Positions 8,138 through 18,599 of a stretch of 64,000 bases of DNA are shown here, piece after piece (positions within the stretch are counted from its first letter, which is position 1; every line of letters starts with the position of its first letter). Made by a program: the position numbers and the translations under genes. Source of the DNA: Hyphomicrobiales bacterium (GTDB taxonomy: Bacteria > Pseudomonadota > Alphaproteobacteria > Rhizobiales > Rhizobiaceae); NCBI GenBank assembly GCA_900470195.1, contig UEIJ01000028.1, positions 1-64,000 of the forward strand. Direction: 5' to 3'. Below the pieces are notes generated by a model. The model searched no databases, had not been told where the DNA came from, and saw only the letters and a list, made by a program, of their open reading frames with translations.

Positions 8138-8169
8138 AAAACCCGGCCCCCTTTGCGGGACCAGGTTTT
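8138..8169 (-). terminator. Probable nadC terminator
   Basis: On the minus strand AAAACCTGG pairs imperfectly with CCGGGTTTT across a loop with CCC/GGG pairing, ending in TTTT, about 65 bp after the nadC stop. The stem has mismatches, so this is a moderate call. Confidence 0.5.
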
Positions 8170-8232
8170 GCAACAAAAAGCAGTTGAATGTTGGCTATAC
8201 GGGAAGCTGCCGTCCGCTTAAAGCTTGTAGCC

Positions 8233-9093
8233 TCAACCATTCAGCTCGAAATCGAGCCCAATATCAAGGTTCGGCGCACTATGCGTGGTCCAGCCGACTG
8301 AAATCAGATCGACTCCGCTGGCCGCGACCGCAGTCACCGTTTCCGGCGTGATACCGCCGGAAGCTTCCGAAATGGCGCGCCCATCGATCACCGACACCGC
8401 ATCGCGCAATTGCGCAGGCGACATATTGTCGAGCAGCACCGCGTCGACGCCGACAGCCATCGCCTCATCGAGTTGTTCAAGTGTGTCGACTTCGACCTCG
8501 ATCTTGACCATGTGACCTGCCCCGGCCTTGGCGCGCTCAATGGCCTCGCGCACGCCGCCAGCGACCGCGATGTGATTGTCCTTGATCAGCACCGCATCAT
8601 AGAGCGCGAAACGGTGGTTCATGCCGCCGCCTGCCCTGACCGCATATTTCTGCAAGGCGCGCAGTCCCGGCATCGTCTTGCGGGTGCAGACGATGGCGGC
8701 CTTTGTGCCCTGAACCGCCTTGACCAGATTGGCCGTGGCGGTCGCGATACCGGACAGGTGGCCGAGAAAATTGAGCGCGGTGCGCTCCCCCGCCAGAATG
8801 GAACGGGAGGAGCCGGAAACGCGGGCAACATCCGTCCCTTTCTCAAGAGACTGACCGTCCCGCGCCAGACGTTCGAATGTGACATCCGGATCGACCAGAC
8901 GAAACGCCATTTCGGCTACATCCAGCCCGGCAATGACGCCCGGTTGGCGCAGGCTGAACAGCATGGCCGAGCGGTGATCCTCCGGCACCACCGCATTGCT
9001 GGTAATATCGCCAGCAAGCCCCAGATCTTCCAGAAGTGCGGCACGCACCAGCGGTTCGACGACAAGCGGAGACAAGCGCGGCAGGTTCATCAT
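8233..9093 (-). CDS. nadC: Nicotinate-nucleotide pyrophosphorylase (quinolinate phosphoribosyltransferase)
   Basis: A 286-residue QPRTase. Visible signatures: [13 protein letters not shown] near the N-terminus, [41 protein letters not shown] and [10 protein letters not shown], followed by LLDNMSP and [11 protein letters not shown]. It converts quinolinate and PRPP to nicotinate mononucleotide, the third step of de novo NAD synthesis. It overlaps the nadB stop by 4 nt (ATGA), so it is the last gene of nadABC and probably translationally coupled. Two adjacent ATGs (9093 and 9090) are possible starts. Confidence 0.96.
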   Translation of the reverse strand: MMNLPRLSPLVVEPLVRAALLEDLGLAGDITSNAVVPEDHRSAMLFSLRQPGVIAGLDVAEMAFRLVDPDVTFERLARDGQSLEKGTDVARVSGSSRSILAGERTALNFLGHLSGIATATANLVKAVQGTKAAIVCTRKTMPGLRALQKYAVRAGGGMNHRFALYDAVLIKDNHIAVAGGVREAIERAKAGAGHMVKIEVEVDTLEQLDEAMAVGVDAVLLDNMSPAQLRDAVSVIDGRAISEASGGITPETVTAVAASGVDLISVGWTTHSAPNLDIGLDFELNG

Positions 9094-10595
9094 GCAGTCC
9101 TTGTAACAGGGTGAGGCGCGGCGATTTCGCGTGCCAGTGCGAAAGCTGCCGAAAACGTGAAAAAGCTGCGGGCCGAAGCCGCATTTTTGGCGGGATAGTC
9201 GGTGCGGGCATGGCTGCCGCGCGACTCGCGCCGTTCAAATGCCGCCACCGCAGCGACCAGCGCCACGGCTGCGGTATCGTCGGTCTCTGCAAGCGGGAGA
9301 AGGCTGGTGATTGCAGAGCGCAAACCTTCTTCGTCACGCAGCAGGCCAAGATGGCTGGAAACGACGCGCCGCACCGGTTCGGGATCGGCACTCTGCGGCA
9401 GGCTCACCGGCACAGGGTGCCGCACGGCAACGGCTTCTTCATCACCAAGCGCACGGCCGGCGCGCAAGCCCATAACGGCAGCTTCGAGCAGCGAATTGCT
9501 GGCAAGCCGGTTCGCGCCATGCAGGCCGGTGCAGGCCGCTTCGCCCACGGCCCAGAGACCCGGCAAACTGCTGCGCCCATCGGCATCGGTCCTGACCCCG
9601 CCCATATGGTAATGCGTGGCTGGTCTGACCGGGATCAGATCGCGGGACGGATCGATGCCATGCTGTTTGCAAAGCGTATCGATACCCGGAAACCGGGGTG
9701 CAAAACGCGCACCCAGAGCCGCACGCGCATCGAGATAAACCTTGCGCCCTTGCGCGATCTCGCTGCCGATGGCGCGCGCCACCACATCGCGGGGCGCAAG
9801 CTCGCGGCCCGGAATATCCGTCATGAAGCGTTCGCCGCGATTATTGACAAGTTGAGCACCCTCGCCGCGCACCGCTTCGCTGATCAACGGCAAGCGCGGC
9901 GCAGAAACGGCAAGCGCGGTCGGGTGAAATTGCACGAATTCCATGTCGGCAAGCACAGCGCCTGCACGGCCTGCCAGCGCAGCACCTTGGCCGTGATTGC
10001 CGAGCGGCGCGGTTGTTACGTTATAAAGTCCGCCAATGCCGCCCGTCGCCAGCACCACGGCGGTTGCTGCGACCGGACCGACATTTTCAAGACAGGCACC
10101 GACGACACGACCATCCTGCCGCATGAGCCGGAGAGCGCGGGTGTTTTCCATGACGGTGATTGAAGGCGTCGCCAGAACCTTGGCGGTCAAAGCGCGCATG
10201 ATGCCCGCCCCTGTCGCATCGCCATCCACATGCACAATGCGATGGCGGCTATGGGCGGCCTCCAGACCGAGCGAAAATGAACCGTCCGCCTTGCGATCGA
10301 AGTGCACGCCATGGGCTTCCAGCGCGGCAACGACGTCTGCGCCTGCTGCTATGATTTCGGCAGCCACGGCCCGGTCACACAGGCCGTCGCCAGCGGCAAT
10401 CGTATCGGCCAGATGCAGCGCCGCGCTATCATCCGCACCAACACTCGCGGCAATGCCGCCTTGCGCCAGCGTGCTGGAACCGGACAGGCCGAGGTTTCCC
10501 GCCGTCACCAGCAGCACCGGCTGCGGAGACAGCGTGAGCGCCGTCATCAGGCCGGCAAGGCCGCTGCCAATGACGAGAACCGGAGCCGTAGTCAT
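9090..10595 (-). CDS. nadB: L-aspartate oxidase
   Basis: A 501-residue FAD flavoprotein with the N-terminal dinucleotide motif [15 protein letters not shown], the succinate-dehydrogenase-type signature [13 protein letters not shown], and active-site regions [13 protein letters not shown] and [16 protein letters not shown]. It oxidises aspartate to iminoaspartate, the substrate of NadA. It is slightly shorter than the E. coli enzyme. Start and stop both overlap neighbours by 4 nt (ATGA with nadA, ATGA with nadC), a tight operon. Confidence 0.96.
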   Translation of the reverse strand: MTTAPVLVIGSGLAGLMTALTLSPQPVLLVTAGNLGLSGSSTLAQGGIAASVGADDSAALHLADTIAAGDGLCDRAVAAEIIAAGADVVAALEAHGVHFDRKADGSFSLGLEAAHSRHRIVHVDGDATGAGIMRALTAKVLATPSITVMENTRALRLMRQDGRVVGACLENVGPVAATAVVLATGGIGGLYNVTTAPLGNHGQGAALAGRAGAVLADMEFVQFHPTALAVSAPRLPLISEAVRGEGAQLVNNRGERFMTDIPGRELAPRDVVARAIGSEIAQGRKVYLDARAALGARFAPRFPGIDTLCKQHGIDPSRDLIPVRPATHYHMGGVRTDADGRSSLPGLWAVGEAACTGLHGANRLASNSLLEAAVMGLRAGRALGDEEAVAVRHPVPVSLPQSADPEPVRRVVSSHLGLLRDEEGLRSAITSLLPLAETDDTAAVALVAAVAAFERRESRGSHARTDYPAKNAASARSFFTFSAAFALAREIAAPHPVTRTA

Positions 10596-11563
10596 ACCGC
10601 CAGCATCCGCTCGACGGCGCGCCGGGCAGGCTCCATCAGTGCTGCATCGACGGTCACTTCATGGCGATTGTTTTCCAGCGCATCGCGAATATTGGCGAGC
10701 GTGATCCGCTTCATATGCGGGCAAAGATTGCACGGGCGGATGAACTCGACATCCGGGTGATCGACGGCGACATTGTCGCTCATCGAGCATTCGGTCAAAA
10801 GCACGACACGCTGCGGCTTCTTCTCGCCGACATAGTCCGACATGACCGCCGTGGAACCGGCGAAATCGGCGGCTTCCACCACTTCAGGCGGGCATTCGGG
10901 ATGCGCCAGAACCATCACGCCGGGATGGCTTTCGCGCAGTTCGCGGATATCGTCGGGGGTGAACCGCTCATGCACCTCGCAATGGCCATGCCAGGCGAGA
11001 ATTTCGACATTGGTTTCGCGCGCCACATTCTGCGCCAGAAACTCGTCGGGGATCATCAGCACACGCGGCACGCCGAGCGACTCCACCACCTTTTTGGCAT
11101 TGCCGGAAGTGCAGCAAATGTCGGATGCCGCCTTCACAGCAGCGGATGTGTTGACATAGGTGATGATCGGCACGCCGGGATGCGCCTCGCGCAGAAGCGC
11201 CACATCTTCCGGCGTGATGCTGTCGGCCAGCGAACAGCCCGCCGCCATATCGGGGATCAGCACCGTTTTGCCTGGATTGAGCAGCTTGGCCGTCTCGGCC
11301 ATGAAATGCACGCCCGCCAGCACGATCACATCGGCATCGACCTCCGCAGCCTTGCGCGCCAGCGCCAGACTGTCGCCAACAATATCGGCCACGCAATGGA
11401 AGATTTCCGGCGTCTGGTAATTATGCGCAAGGATCACCGCATTGCGCTTTTTCTTCAACTCGAGAATGGCCGCGACATCGTCTTCGAAGCCCAGCCACTC
11501 CGCCTTTGGCAGCACCTTGGCCACGCGGTCATAGAGTTGCGAAACGGAAACATGATCATTCAT
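10592..11563 (-). CDS. nadA: Quinolinate synthase A
   Basis: A 323-residue [4Fe-4S] enzyme that condenses iminoaspartate with dihydroxyacetone phosphate to quinolinate. Family features: [29 protein letters not shown], and conserved cysteines in [19 protein letters not shown] and [15 protein letters not shown] 11563 is preferred over an upstream TTG at 11587 because GGGAGTT lies 9-10 nt before it. It is the first structural gene of nadABC; two NadQ-type palindromes lie just upstream. Confidence 0.95.
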   Translation of the reverse strand: MNDHVSVSQLYDRVAKVLPKAEWLGFEDDVAAILELKKKRNAVILAHNYQTPEIFHCVADIVGDSLALARKAAEVDADVIVLAGVHFMAETAKLLNPGKTVLIPDMAAGCSLADSITPEDVALLREAHPGVPIITYVNTSAAVKAASDICCTSGNAKKVVESLGVPRVLMIPDEFLAQNVARETNVEILAWHGHCEVHERFTPDDIRELRESHPGVMVLAHPECPPEVVEAADFAGSTAVMSDYVGEKKPQRVVLLTECSMSDNVAVDHPDVEFIRPCNLCPHMKRITLANIRDALENNRHEVTVDAALMEPARRAVERMLAV

Positions 11564-11589
11564 GGCTGGAACTCCCGAGTCTGCCAATT

Positions 11590-11606
11590 ATACTCAATTT
11601 GAGTAT
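11590..11606. promoter_or_regulatory. NadQ-type operator 1
   Basis: ATACTCAA-T-TTGAGTAT is a perfect 17-bp palindrome located 27 bp upstream of the nadA ATG, between nadQ and nadA. A second copy of the same half-site design lies 34 bp away centre to centre. Confidence 0.8.
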
Positions 11607-11623
11607 TTCATGTTTACGAACTT

Positions 11624-11640
11624 ATACTCGATTCGAGTAT
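11624..11640. promoter_or_regulatory. NadQ-type operator 2
   Basis: ATACTCGA-T-TCGAGTAT is a perfect 17-bp palindrome (19 bp with the flanking T and A). It ends 5 bp before the nadQ stop and shares the ATACTC/GAGTAT arms of the first site. Confidence 0.8.
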
Positions 11641-11644
11641 ATTG

Positions 11645-12595
11645 TCAATCGCGGGAGATTGGCAGCTTGGCTCCGGCCAGATGGCGCTCGGAAAGGGCGC
11701 GTTCCTCGACAATCGAGTAACGGAAACGGAACAGTTTTGCCGGGCGACCGCCGGTTTCGCTGTCGCTTTCGCCGGTTTCCTCGACGAGATCCTGCTGTTC
11801 GATCAGGCGGCGGAAATTCTGCTTGTGCAGGCGCAGACCGGCCAGCGCTTCGACGGTGCGCTGCAATTGCAGAAGCGTAAAACTGTCCGGCATCAATTCG
11901 AATACCACCGGGCGATATTTGATCTTGGCTCGCAGCCGCGCAATCGCCGTGGCAAGGATGCGGCGATGATCGGCAAACATAGAACGGCCGTTCTCGTCTT
12001 CCCTCATTCCGGCTTCTGCTACCAGTCCGGCCTCGTACAGCAGCTCATAGCGTTGCAGCACGAGGTCTTCGTTCCAGCGCCCGCCCCACTCGCCGTTGTC
12101 AAAGCCGAAAGTGAAGGCGATGCGCCGCATGCGCTGCGCGGTCAGTTCCGGCGTTTCGGCCCGATAGGCCCAGACCAGGAGCGCGTTGTTGAGATGCTCC
12201 ATGATGGCCGGTTCGCCCTGACGGTGATCTTCCCACGGCAGATAATCATACCAGCCGCGCCAGCCCGCCTGCCCCGCCGCCGCATCGCTTTCGCGCACGA
12301 GGCCGAGATAGCTGATCGAGATGATGCGTTCGCCCTGCGCATGACGGTCACGGTCGGCAAAGGTGTAGAGTTGTTCCAGATAGCCGACCGGATGCGCGGT
12401 TTCCGACTGCACCCAGGCGCGCAGACCCGATTGCAACGAACGATGCTCGCTCTCGAACGGGCCGGACGGTAAAGCCTGTCCCTGCCGCACGGTCATGACG
12501 CGCGGCTGTTCGCTGGTCACGGCGGCCAGCACGGCAATCAGTTCGGTATGGGCAATATCGTCGGTCACGGCAACTCCGGAAAACAGTTCCGACAT
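11645..12595 (-). CDS. nadQ: NadQ-type repressor of NAD biosynthesis
   Basis: A 316-residue protein with a Nudix-like N-terminal part (EHRSLQSGLRAWVQSE, ISISYLGLVRE) and a C-terminal NrtR-like winged helix (TLLQLQRTVEALAGLRLHKQ, then GGRPAKLFRFR). This layout and the position before nadABC fit NadQ, the alphaproteobacterial regulator of de novo NAD synthesis. ATG 12595 has no Shine-Dalgarno; GTG 12568, with CGGAG 5 nt upstream, may be the true start. Tandem palindromes between this gene and nadA are its likely operators. Repression responding to an NAD-related ligand is inferred. Confidence 0.82.
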   Translation of the reverse strand: MSELFSGVAVTDDIAHTELIAVLAAVTSEQPRVMTVRQGQALPSGPFESEHRSLQSGLRAWVQSETAHPVGYLEQLYTFADRDRHAQGERIISISYLGLVRESDAAAGQAGWRGWYDYLPWEDHRQGEPAIMEHLNNALLVWAYRAETPELTAQRMRRIAFTFGFDNGEWGGRWNEDLVLQRYELLYEAGLVAEAGMREDENGRSMFADHRRILATAIARLRAKIKYRPVVFELMPDSFTLLQLQRTVEALAGLRLHKQNFRRLIEQQDLVEETGESDSETGGRPAKLFRFRYSIVEERALSERHLAGAKLPISRD

Positions 12596-12654
12596 TGAAC
12601 GCGATTGACGAATAATTACAAGGCGCTACCGCCATACGGCACAGAATTTAGGGG

Positions 12655-13482
12655 TTAAGTTTTCGGTTTCGCTCCGAAAACATGCTCCGGCCCCGGGAAT
12701 GTTCGTGCCCGCACCTCCTCGGCATAGGCTTTCGCCGCATCGGACACCTGTGGCGCCAATTGCGCAAAACGCTTCACGAAGCGCGGTGTGAAATCCTGAA
12801 ACAGCCCCAGCATATCGTCCGAGACCAGTATCTGCCCGTCGCAGGCAGCAGAAGCTCCGATACCGACTGTCGGAACGGAGATCGATGCAGTGATCTCGCG
12901 CGCCAGCGGTTCCACCGTGCCTTCAATGACCAGCGCAAACACACCAGCATCGGCAATGGCCTTTGCATCGCGGCGGATGCGGTCGGCTTCCTCGTCGCCG
13001 CGTCCAAGCGAACGGAAACCGCCAACAGTGTTGACCTGTTGGGGCATCAGCCCGACATGGCCGAACACCGGAATGCCGCGGCGCACCAGAAATTCGACCG
13101 TTTCGGCCATTTCTTCGCCGCCCTCAAGCTTGACGCCATCGCAGCCGGTTTCCTGCATCACACGAGCGGCGTTGCGAAACGCCTGTTCCTTTGATTCCTG
13201 ATAGGAGCCGAACGGCATATCAACGATGACGCAGGCCGTTTCGGCTCCGCGCATCACCGCCTGCCCATGGGCGATCATCATGTCGAGCGTCACGGCAAGG
13301 GTGGAATCCATGCCGTAAAGCACCATGCCGAGCGAATCCCCCACCAGCAGCAGGTCGCAATGCGGGTCGAGCAGCCGCGCAATCGGTGTCGTATAGGCGG
13401 TGAGGCTGACAATCGGGCGTTCGCCCTTCAGGGCTGAAACGGCCTTGGGCGTCAGTCGCTTCTGTTTGACGGGTGCGCTCAT
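12655..13482 (-). CDS. panB: 3-methyl-2-oxobutanoate hydroxymethyltransferase
   Basis: A 275-residue ketopantoate hydroxymethyltransferase. Signatures: [40 protein letters not shown] [27 protein letters not shown] and [16 protein letters not shown]. It uses methylene-tetrahydrofolate to form ketopantoate in pantothenate synthesis. ATG 13482 begins one nucleotide after the panC stop, so the two genes form an operon panC-panB. The frame continues upstream over panC, but those residues are unrelated to the family. Confidence 0.96.
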   Translation of the reverse strand: MSAPVKQKRLTPKAVSALKGERPIVSLTAYTTPIARLLDPHCDLLLVGDSLGMVLYGMDSTLAVTLDMMIAHGQAVMRGAETACVIVDMPFGSYQESKEQAFRNAARVMQETGCDGVKLEGGEEMAETVEFLVRRGIPVFGHVGLMPQQVNTVGGFRSLGRGDEEADRIRRDAKAIADAGVFALVIEGTVEPLAREITASISVPTVGIGASAACDGQILVSDDMLGLFQDFTPRFVKRFAQLAPQVSDAAKAYAEEVRARTFPGPEHVFGAKPKT

Positions 13483-13483
13483 C

Positions 13484-14353
13484 TCAGGCCGCCTGTTCCT
13501 GCGCGACATGCGCAATAACACGGTTATCGAGAAGCCGCGTCGTACCAAGCCGCACGAACAGCGCAATCAGCACGGGACGACCCTGCACCGCCGTCAGGCG
13601 TTCCAGCGTTTCGGGGTCACGCAGCGCGGCAACTTCGGGCGTCGCCAGCGGTTCCGCGGCGATAAAGGCGCGAATGGCCGCTTCCAGCGCATCAGGATCG
13701 TCCACACCGGAGCGATAAAGCCGCTCAGCCTCATCAAGCGCCTTCGGCACGATGATGGCGGCAGCGCGCTGTTCCGGCGTCAGATAGACATTACGGGACG
13801 AACAGGCGAGACCATCATCCTCGCGCACCGTTTCAACACCGACCACGCGTACTGGAATGGCCATATCCTCCACCATGTGGCGGATAATGACGAGTTGCTG
13901 AAAGTCCTTTTCGCCGAAATAGGCGGCATCGGGGCCAACGATATTGAAGAGCTTGCTGACCACCGTCGCAACGCCGGCGAAGTGGCCCGGACGCGCCTCG
14001 CCTTCCATCTGGTTGCCAAGGGTGGGCACATCCACCACCGTCTGCATCGGGCGCGGATACATGTCGCTGACGGCTGGCGCGAAGAGGTAATCGACATTGG
14101 CTCCGCGCAGCAGGACCGCATCGCGCTCGAGGTCGCGCGGATATTTGTCGAGATCTTCATTCGCGCCAAATTGCAGCGGATTGACGAAAATCGACACAAC
14201 GGTCACGTCATTGTCGGCGCGGGAACGATGCACAAGTTCCAGATGGCCTTTGTGAAGATAGCCCATGGTCGGCACGAAGCCGATGCGCTTGCCCGTCCGC
14301 CTTGCGGGCATCAAAGCCTGGCGCAATTCCTCAATGGTGCGGATGATCTGCAT
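13484..14353 (-). CDS. panC: Pantothenate synthetase (pantoate--beta-alanine ligase)
   Basis: A 289-residue nucleotidyltransferase-fold ligase. [16 protein letters not shown] carries the HxGH motif, [20 protein letters not shown] and [10 protein letters not shown] follow, and [12 protein letters not shown] is the KMSKS-like segment. It joins pantoate and beta-alanine with ATP. GAGGAGG lies 6 nt upstream of ATG 14353. First gene of panC-panB. Confidence 0.96.
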   Translation of the reverse strand: MQIIRTIEELRQALMPARRTGKRIGFVPTMGYLHKGHLELVHRSRADNDVTVVSIFVNPLQFGANEDLDKYPRDLERDAVLLRGANVDYLFAPAVSDMYPRPMQTVVDVPTLGNQMEGEARPGHFAGVATVVSKLFNIVGPDAAYFGEKDFQQLVIIRHMVEDMAIPVRVVGVETVREDDGLACSSRNVYLTPEQRAAAIIVPKALDEAERLYRSGVDDPDALEAAIRAFIAAEPLATPEVAALRDPETLERLTAVQGRPVLIALFVRLGTTRLLDNRVIAHVAQEQAA

Positions 14354-14435
14354 GAGGTCCTCCTCGCGGCTCGAATTTGTTGGCCGCGAGTCCTACAGCG
14401 TCAGCTCAAATATGACAACCGCCTTCCCGGTCCGC

Positions 14436-15686
14436 TTACTGCGTGGGGGTCGTCACCGCACCAACCGTATTGCCCACAGCACGACCGAACCGGTCGATCT
14501 GCTCGTCATAGGTTTTGCGCGTATTTGGATCGAACACGGCAATCGGGGCCGTGACCACCAGCGAAGCTGCCGTGCCGACGCCCTGCGCAGTACCGATCGC
14601 CACCGCGCCCAGACGGTCACCGAGACCAACCTGCGAATCCGTGATGGTCTGCCCGGCAACGAGACGCTGACCTATCAACTGCACGACTTCCGGGCTTGCA
14701 GCGAACTTGCCATGGTTGAGACGGTCTCCCGCCTTCAATTGCGTCAGGTCGATGACGGTGATGCCTGCTTTTTCCAGCTCGGAACGGTAAGGCTCGATTG
14801 ACGGGTCAATCTGGCCGAGGCGGTCGATATTACCCGAAATGCGCCGCGACAATGCTAGCGCCTTGTCATCCCGCGAGGTGAACAATGTGAAGCGCGGATG
14901 CGGCTTGCCCATTGCAAGAAACTGCTTCGAAAACACATCGACGTCGAGATCGGGAGACGCCAGAATGACGTCTGTAATCTTGGCGTTCACACGACCGTCG
15001 CGGATCGCCATCTGCCGCAAAGCCTCGACCGTCAGCCAACTGCCCATCGAATGGGCCATGACCGTGATATCCTTGACCTCGGGCTCACGCACAATGGCGC
15101 GCAGAATCTGCTCCAGCGCATCGCGGGAATAGTTGGTGCTTTCCTTGTCGTAATTATAGTCGAATACGCTGGCGCGCGATGGCCAGGTGAAGATCACCGG
15201 CGCAACATCCGCGCCCGAATCATGCACGATCTGCGCAAATCGATAGACGGAATCCTCAAATGTGTTGTTGAAGCCATGCACGAAGACCATGACCCGACGG
15301 CTCTTGGTGAGATGCGGGCGTACCCAGCCCGCCATTTCGACATCGGTCTTGAGCGGCGTCACGCTGACCGTGGCGAAATCCGTCTGAGGATTGGGCGGGA
15401 GCTTCTTCGGCCATTGCACCTCGCCCACCTTGCGGTTCTTCTCGGGGGGAATGGACACCACGATATCGTTGAGCGACACGAGCTTGTCGCGCTCGCCGGA
15501 GAAAAGAATGCCGGGATTGTCAGACGGGCGGCGCGTGGTTGCAACGACGAGCTTGACCTTGCTTATGCCGGGAGAAGCAACTTCGCCTACCGGCACAAGC
15601 ACGCCCTCAGGCCGGCTGGCACAACCCGCCAGAAGGGAAAACAGGACGAGCAACGCAGGCGTTGTCCAAGAAAAAATGCGCTGCAA
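14436..15686 (-). CDS. Lipoprotein alpha/beta hydrolase, DUF900 family
   Basis: A 416-residue protein with a lipoprotein signal peptide (hydrophobic ALLVLFSLLAG then the lipobox LAGC, Cys22) and a DUF900-type alpha/beta-hydrolase core: VMVFVHGFNNTFEDSVYRFA and the nucleophile elbow MAHSMGSWLTVEA. It should be an envelope-anchored hydrolase; substrate unknown. It begins with TTG at 15686, supported by AGGGGAG 7 nt upstream; no ATG gives an intact signal peptide. A small-residue-rich tail (GAVAIGTAQGVGTAASLVVT) follows the catalytic domain. Confidence 0.82.
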   Translation of the reverse strand: MQRIFSWTTPALLVLFSLLAGCASRPEGVLVPVGEVASPGISKVKLVVATTRRPSDNPGILFSGERDKLVSLNDIVVSIPPEKNRKVGEVQWPKKLPPNPQTDFATVSVTPLKTDVEMAGWVRPHLTKSRRVMVFVHGFNNTFEDSVYRFAQIVHDSGADVAPVIFTWPSRASVFDYNYDKESTNYSRDALEQILRAIVREPEVKDITVMAHSMGSWLTVEALRQMAIRDGRVNAKITDVILASPDLDVDVFSKQFLAMGKPHPRFTLFTSRDDKALALSRRISGNIDRLGQIDPSIEPYRSELEKAGITVIDLTQLKAGDRLNHGKFAASPEVVQLIGQRLVAGQTITDSQVGLGDRLGAVAIGTAQGVGTAASLVVTAPIAVFDPNTRKTYDEQIDRFGRAVGNTVGAVTTPTQ

Positions 15687-15925
15687 AACCAGACTCCCCT
15701 CAACGCCACGCCAGCACGCCTATTACACCGGAACTTTGGAGGTTAATATATTCTTTACGCATGACGTTCTGCCAAGCCACAATTATCCACCACTTGTCGA
15801 ACGCGATCCAATTGCGGCTTATCGGTTACACACTGTTCAGCAAGCTGATCTTTCCGTCCTCGCCCCTATAGCCAATATAAGTCCCAACACAAACCCAACG
15901 CAGAATTTGCGAAGGAGGCACAATC

Positions 15926-16879
15926 ATGGCTTTGGAACTGACCGGGCTGCATCATCTGACAGCCATTACCGCCGACGCGCCCGGCAACCGGCGCTTTTAT
16001 ACCGACACGCTTGGGCTGAGGCTGGTCAAGAAGACCGTCAATCAGGATGATACGAGCGCGTATCACCTCTTCTATGCGGACGGACTTGCCTCGCCCGGCA
16101 CCGACATAACCTTTTTCGACTGGCCGGTGCAGCGTGAACAGCGCGGCACGAACAGCGTCGCCCGAACGGGCCTGCGCGTCAACGGCGTCGAGAGCCTGGA
16201 ATGGTGGCGGAACCATCTGCAGGAAAAGGGCGTCGAGACGAGCGATATTTTCGAGGTAGCCGGACGTGCTGTCATTGATCTGGAAGACCCTGAAGGCCAG
16301 CGTCTTCGACTGACCGATGATGGTGGCGCGGGCGACGCCCACAGCTGGGACAAGAGCCCCGTTCCGGCGGAACGGCAGATACGCGGGCTCGGCCCGATCA
16401 CGCTCAGCGTTCCTGAACTGGCCCCGACCCAGATCGTGCTGGAGAAGGTTATGAACATGCGTCAGACCGGCGACTATGTTTCCCCCGATGGCGAAGGACA
16501 TGTCCATGTCTTCTCCATGGGGCCGGGCGGCGCTGCAGCGGAACTGCATGTCGCCGTGCAGCCGAAACTGCCCACGGCCTGGCAGGGAGCGGGTGCGGTG
16601 CATCACGTCGCCTTCCGCACCCCGGACCAGAAAAGCATGGAGGAATGGGTAGACCGCCTGCGGTCGGTTCGTATGCCTTCGAGCGGTGAAGTCGAGCGCT
16701 ACTATTTCCGCTCGCTTTATTTCCGCGAGCCGAACGGCATCCTGTTCGAGATCGCGACAGACGGTCCGGGCTTTGCCGTCGACGAACCGCTTGAAAGCCT
16801 CGGCGAGCGCCTGTCGCTTCCGCCTTTCCTCGAAGGCAAGCGCGAGGCCATCGAGCGAAACCTGAAACCACTTGATTAA
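15926..16879 (+). CDS. Ring-cleaving dioxygenase, glyoxalase/VOC family (MhqO/MhqA-like)
   Basis: A 317-residue two-module vicinal-oxygen-chelate protein. Likely metal ligands: His in [10 protein letters not shown], His in [11 protein letters not shown], and Glu in [13 protein letters not shown]. The family includes hydroquinone-specific extradiol dioxygenases linked to quinone and electrophile detoxification. AAGGAGG precedes ATG 15926. It is convergent with a second, related dioxygenase that carries an esterase domain, and shares a bidirectional terminator with it. The exact substrate is unknown. Confidence 0.82.
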   Translation: MALELTGLHHLTAITADAPGNRRFYTDTLGLRLVKKTVNQDDTSAYHLFYADGLASPGTDITFFDWPVQREQRGTNSVARTGLRVNGVESLEWWRNHLQEKGVETSDIFEVAGRAVIDLEDPEGQRLRLTDDGGAGDAHSWDKSPVPAERQIRGLGPITLSVPELAPTQIVLEKVMNMRQTGDYVSPDGEGHVHVFSMGPGGAAAELHVAVQPKLPTAWQGAGAVHHVAFRTPDQKSMEEWVDRLRSVRMPSSGEVERYYFRSLYFREPNGILFEIATDGPGFAVDEPLESLGERLSLPPFLEGKREAIERNLKPLD

Positions 16880-16887
16880 TGCAACAA

Positions 16888-16915
16888 GGGCTGCGGATTT
16901 TTCCGCAGCCCTTTT
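16888..16915. terminator. Bidirectional terminator between two dioxygenase genes
   Basis: GGGCTGCGGA-TTTT-TCCGCAGCCC is a perfect 10-bp stem followed by TTTT on the plus strand and by CTTGTTG on the minus side. It lies between two convergent genes. Confidence 0.8.
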
Positions 16916-16918
16916 CAT

Positions 16919-18472
16919 TTATATCTTATCCCGAAGCCAGTCGCTCGCGACGCGAATATCTTCGTCGATGAGCGCGTGCCCGGCTGCTACCGTGCTGATG
17001 GTGAGAGCTGCCCCTTCTTCTCTCAGTGCATTCTCCAGTTTGCCAGCCTCATCGCCAAAAGGATCGGAAGCTCCATTCATCAGGAGGATCGAAGCATCCG
17101 ATAAATCCGCCCCATCGGGCTGTTCTTCGAGAACTTCCTGACCGCGCAGAAGAACCGCCGTGCGGACCACATGGGGGTGGAGGCGCATGAAAGCCGCCAG
17201 CAGATTGGCACCATTGGAATTTCCTATGAAGGCCGTCCGATTCAGGTCGATGCCATAGGCAGCTACAGCACCGTCCACGAAAGCCTTGAATGCTTCCGCT
17301 TCAAACCGGATGTCGGACTGATCGAACCGCTTCAGGTCAAAGCGGCGGAACCAGCGCTGGATGCCTTCTTCCGTACTGCGTCCACGCACGCCCAGAAGGA
17401 TTGCGCGTGGAGCGGCCTTGCGGGCGAAGGGCATGAGGTCGTTCTCGTTTCCGCCGGTACCGTGCAGGAGCACCAGTGCGCTGCCATCGGCATCTTCGGG
17501 CTGGTGTATCCGGTGCACGAAAGGCAGGTCGCGATAGATGACACGCTCCTCGCCCGGCAGGGCAAATTGCGGCATCCGTACCCGGATAGCATCCGCCTTT
17601 TCCTCATTGCCTGGCGGCACGAACAGGAACTGGCCCAGTTTCTCGACGGGCTCATCTATTGTGAAGCCCGGCGCGTCGGTTGCAAACTCGAAAAGCGTTC
17701 CGCCCGGTTCGCGCACATAGAGCGAAGTGAAATATTTGCGGTCATGCACATTGACGCTACTCGAGTTGAGCTTCGAAAGCTCTTTCTCGGCCTTTTCCAC
17801 TTCACCAGTATCGGCAGCACGAAAGGCGACATGATCGGCAATGCCCGTACCCGGAATGCCCGGCCAGAAGCCGCCTGCATCGCGTACATCGATGGCATCG
17901 CCGGAATCGGACAGAAGACGCTCTATCGTGCCTTCTTTCGCGGCAGGCCGGAAACCGAAATAGCGTACGATAAAGCCTGTGGTCTGTTCCGGTGCTTCGG
18001 ACAGAATGGTTGCGGCTCGCAAACGCCTGACCGCGAGAGCGGCGGGAATGCCTTCGCTTTCCCATACGTCGTTGGCGGCGAGATCGCAGCCGACCAGCTT
18101 GACGATCACGCCATCGGGATCGCGCAAGCGCAGGACCGGTTCGCCAAACTCCTGCACCGGCCCTTCAGACGATACATGATAGCGCAGCGCGCGTTCCAGC
18201 CAGAAACCGATAGCAGTTCGATCTATAGCCAGCGCGATTTCGCTGACCTGCCCGTGGCCGACGCGCCCCTTGGAGCCATCCTCCCAAACCAGAAACGTGA
18301 CCAGCGATCCGGGCGTGCCGGTGCGATCTCCGTAGAACAGGTGAAGCTGCTCAGCGTCCTCGAACCCACCCGTCTGCTTGACGATGCGCAGCCCCAGAAA
18401 GCCGACATAGAAATCGACATTCGCCTGCACTTTTCTGGTAATGAGGGTGATGTGGTGGATGCCGCTTGTCAT
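16919..18472 (-). CDS. Fusion of VOC ring-cleaving dioxygenase and alpha/beta-hydrolase carboxylesterase
   Basis: A 517-residue fusion. Residues 1 to about 310 are an MhqO-like dioxygenase with ligands in GIHHITLIT, IADHVAFRA and GTLFEFATDAPGF. Residues from about 320 are a phospholipase/carboxylesterase-like hydrolase (LVLLHGTGGNENDLMPFA) with a full triad: Ser419 in GNSNGAN, Asp470 in GASDPFG and His499 in AGHAL. In Bacillus the two activities are separate proteins (MhqO, MhqD) that counter quinones, so this single protein may cleave a ring and then hydrolyse the product. GGGGAGAAG lies 5 nt before ATG 18472. No frameshift is needed to join the halves. Confidence 0.85.
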   Translation of the reverse strand: MTSGIHHITLITRKVQANVDFYVGFLGLRIVKQTGGFEDAEQLHLFYGDRTGTPGSLVTFLVWEDGSKGRVGHGQVSEIALAIDRTAIGFWLERALRYHVSSEGPVQEFGEPVLRLRDPDGVIVKLVGCDLAANDVWESEGIPAALAVRRLRAATILSEAPEQTTGFIVRYFGFRPAAKEGTIERLLSDSGDAIDVRDAGGFWPGIPGTGIADHVAFRAADTGEVEKAEKELSKLNSSSVNVHDRKYFTSLYVREPGGTLFEFATDAPGFTIDEPVEKLGQFLFVPPGNEEKADAIRVRMPQFALPGEERVIYRDLPFVHRIHQPEDADGSALVLLHGTGGNENDLMPFARKAAPRAILLGVRGRSTEEGIQRWFRRFDLKRFDQSDIRFEAEAFKAFVDGAVAAYGIDLNRTAFIGNSNGANLLAAFMRLHPHVVRTAVLLRGQEVLEEQPDGADLSDASILLMNGASDPFGDEAGKLENALREEGAALTISTVAAGHALIDEDIRVASDWLRDKI

Positions 18473-18599
18473 GGACGCTTCTCCCCGATTTCAAAACTCG
18501 AACCAGAAATAGAATAGATGCCGCAGCTTGCCTATGGGCTCGTGCGGTTACGCATTGTCAACGCATCAAATGCAATTGAAACAAATTATGGGAGGCTGA

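Noticed and set aside
9036..10163. Plus-strand open frame opposite nadB
   Set aside because: Antisense to nadB, no start signal or family match.
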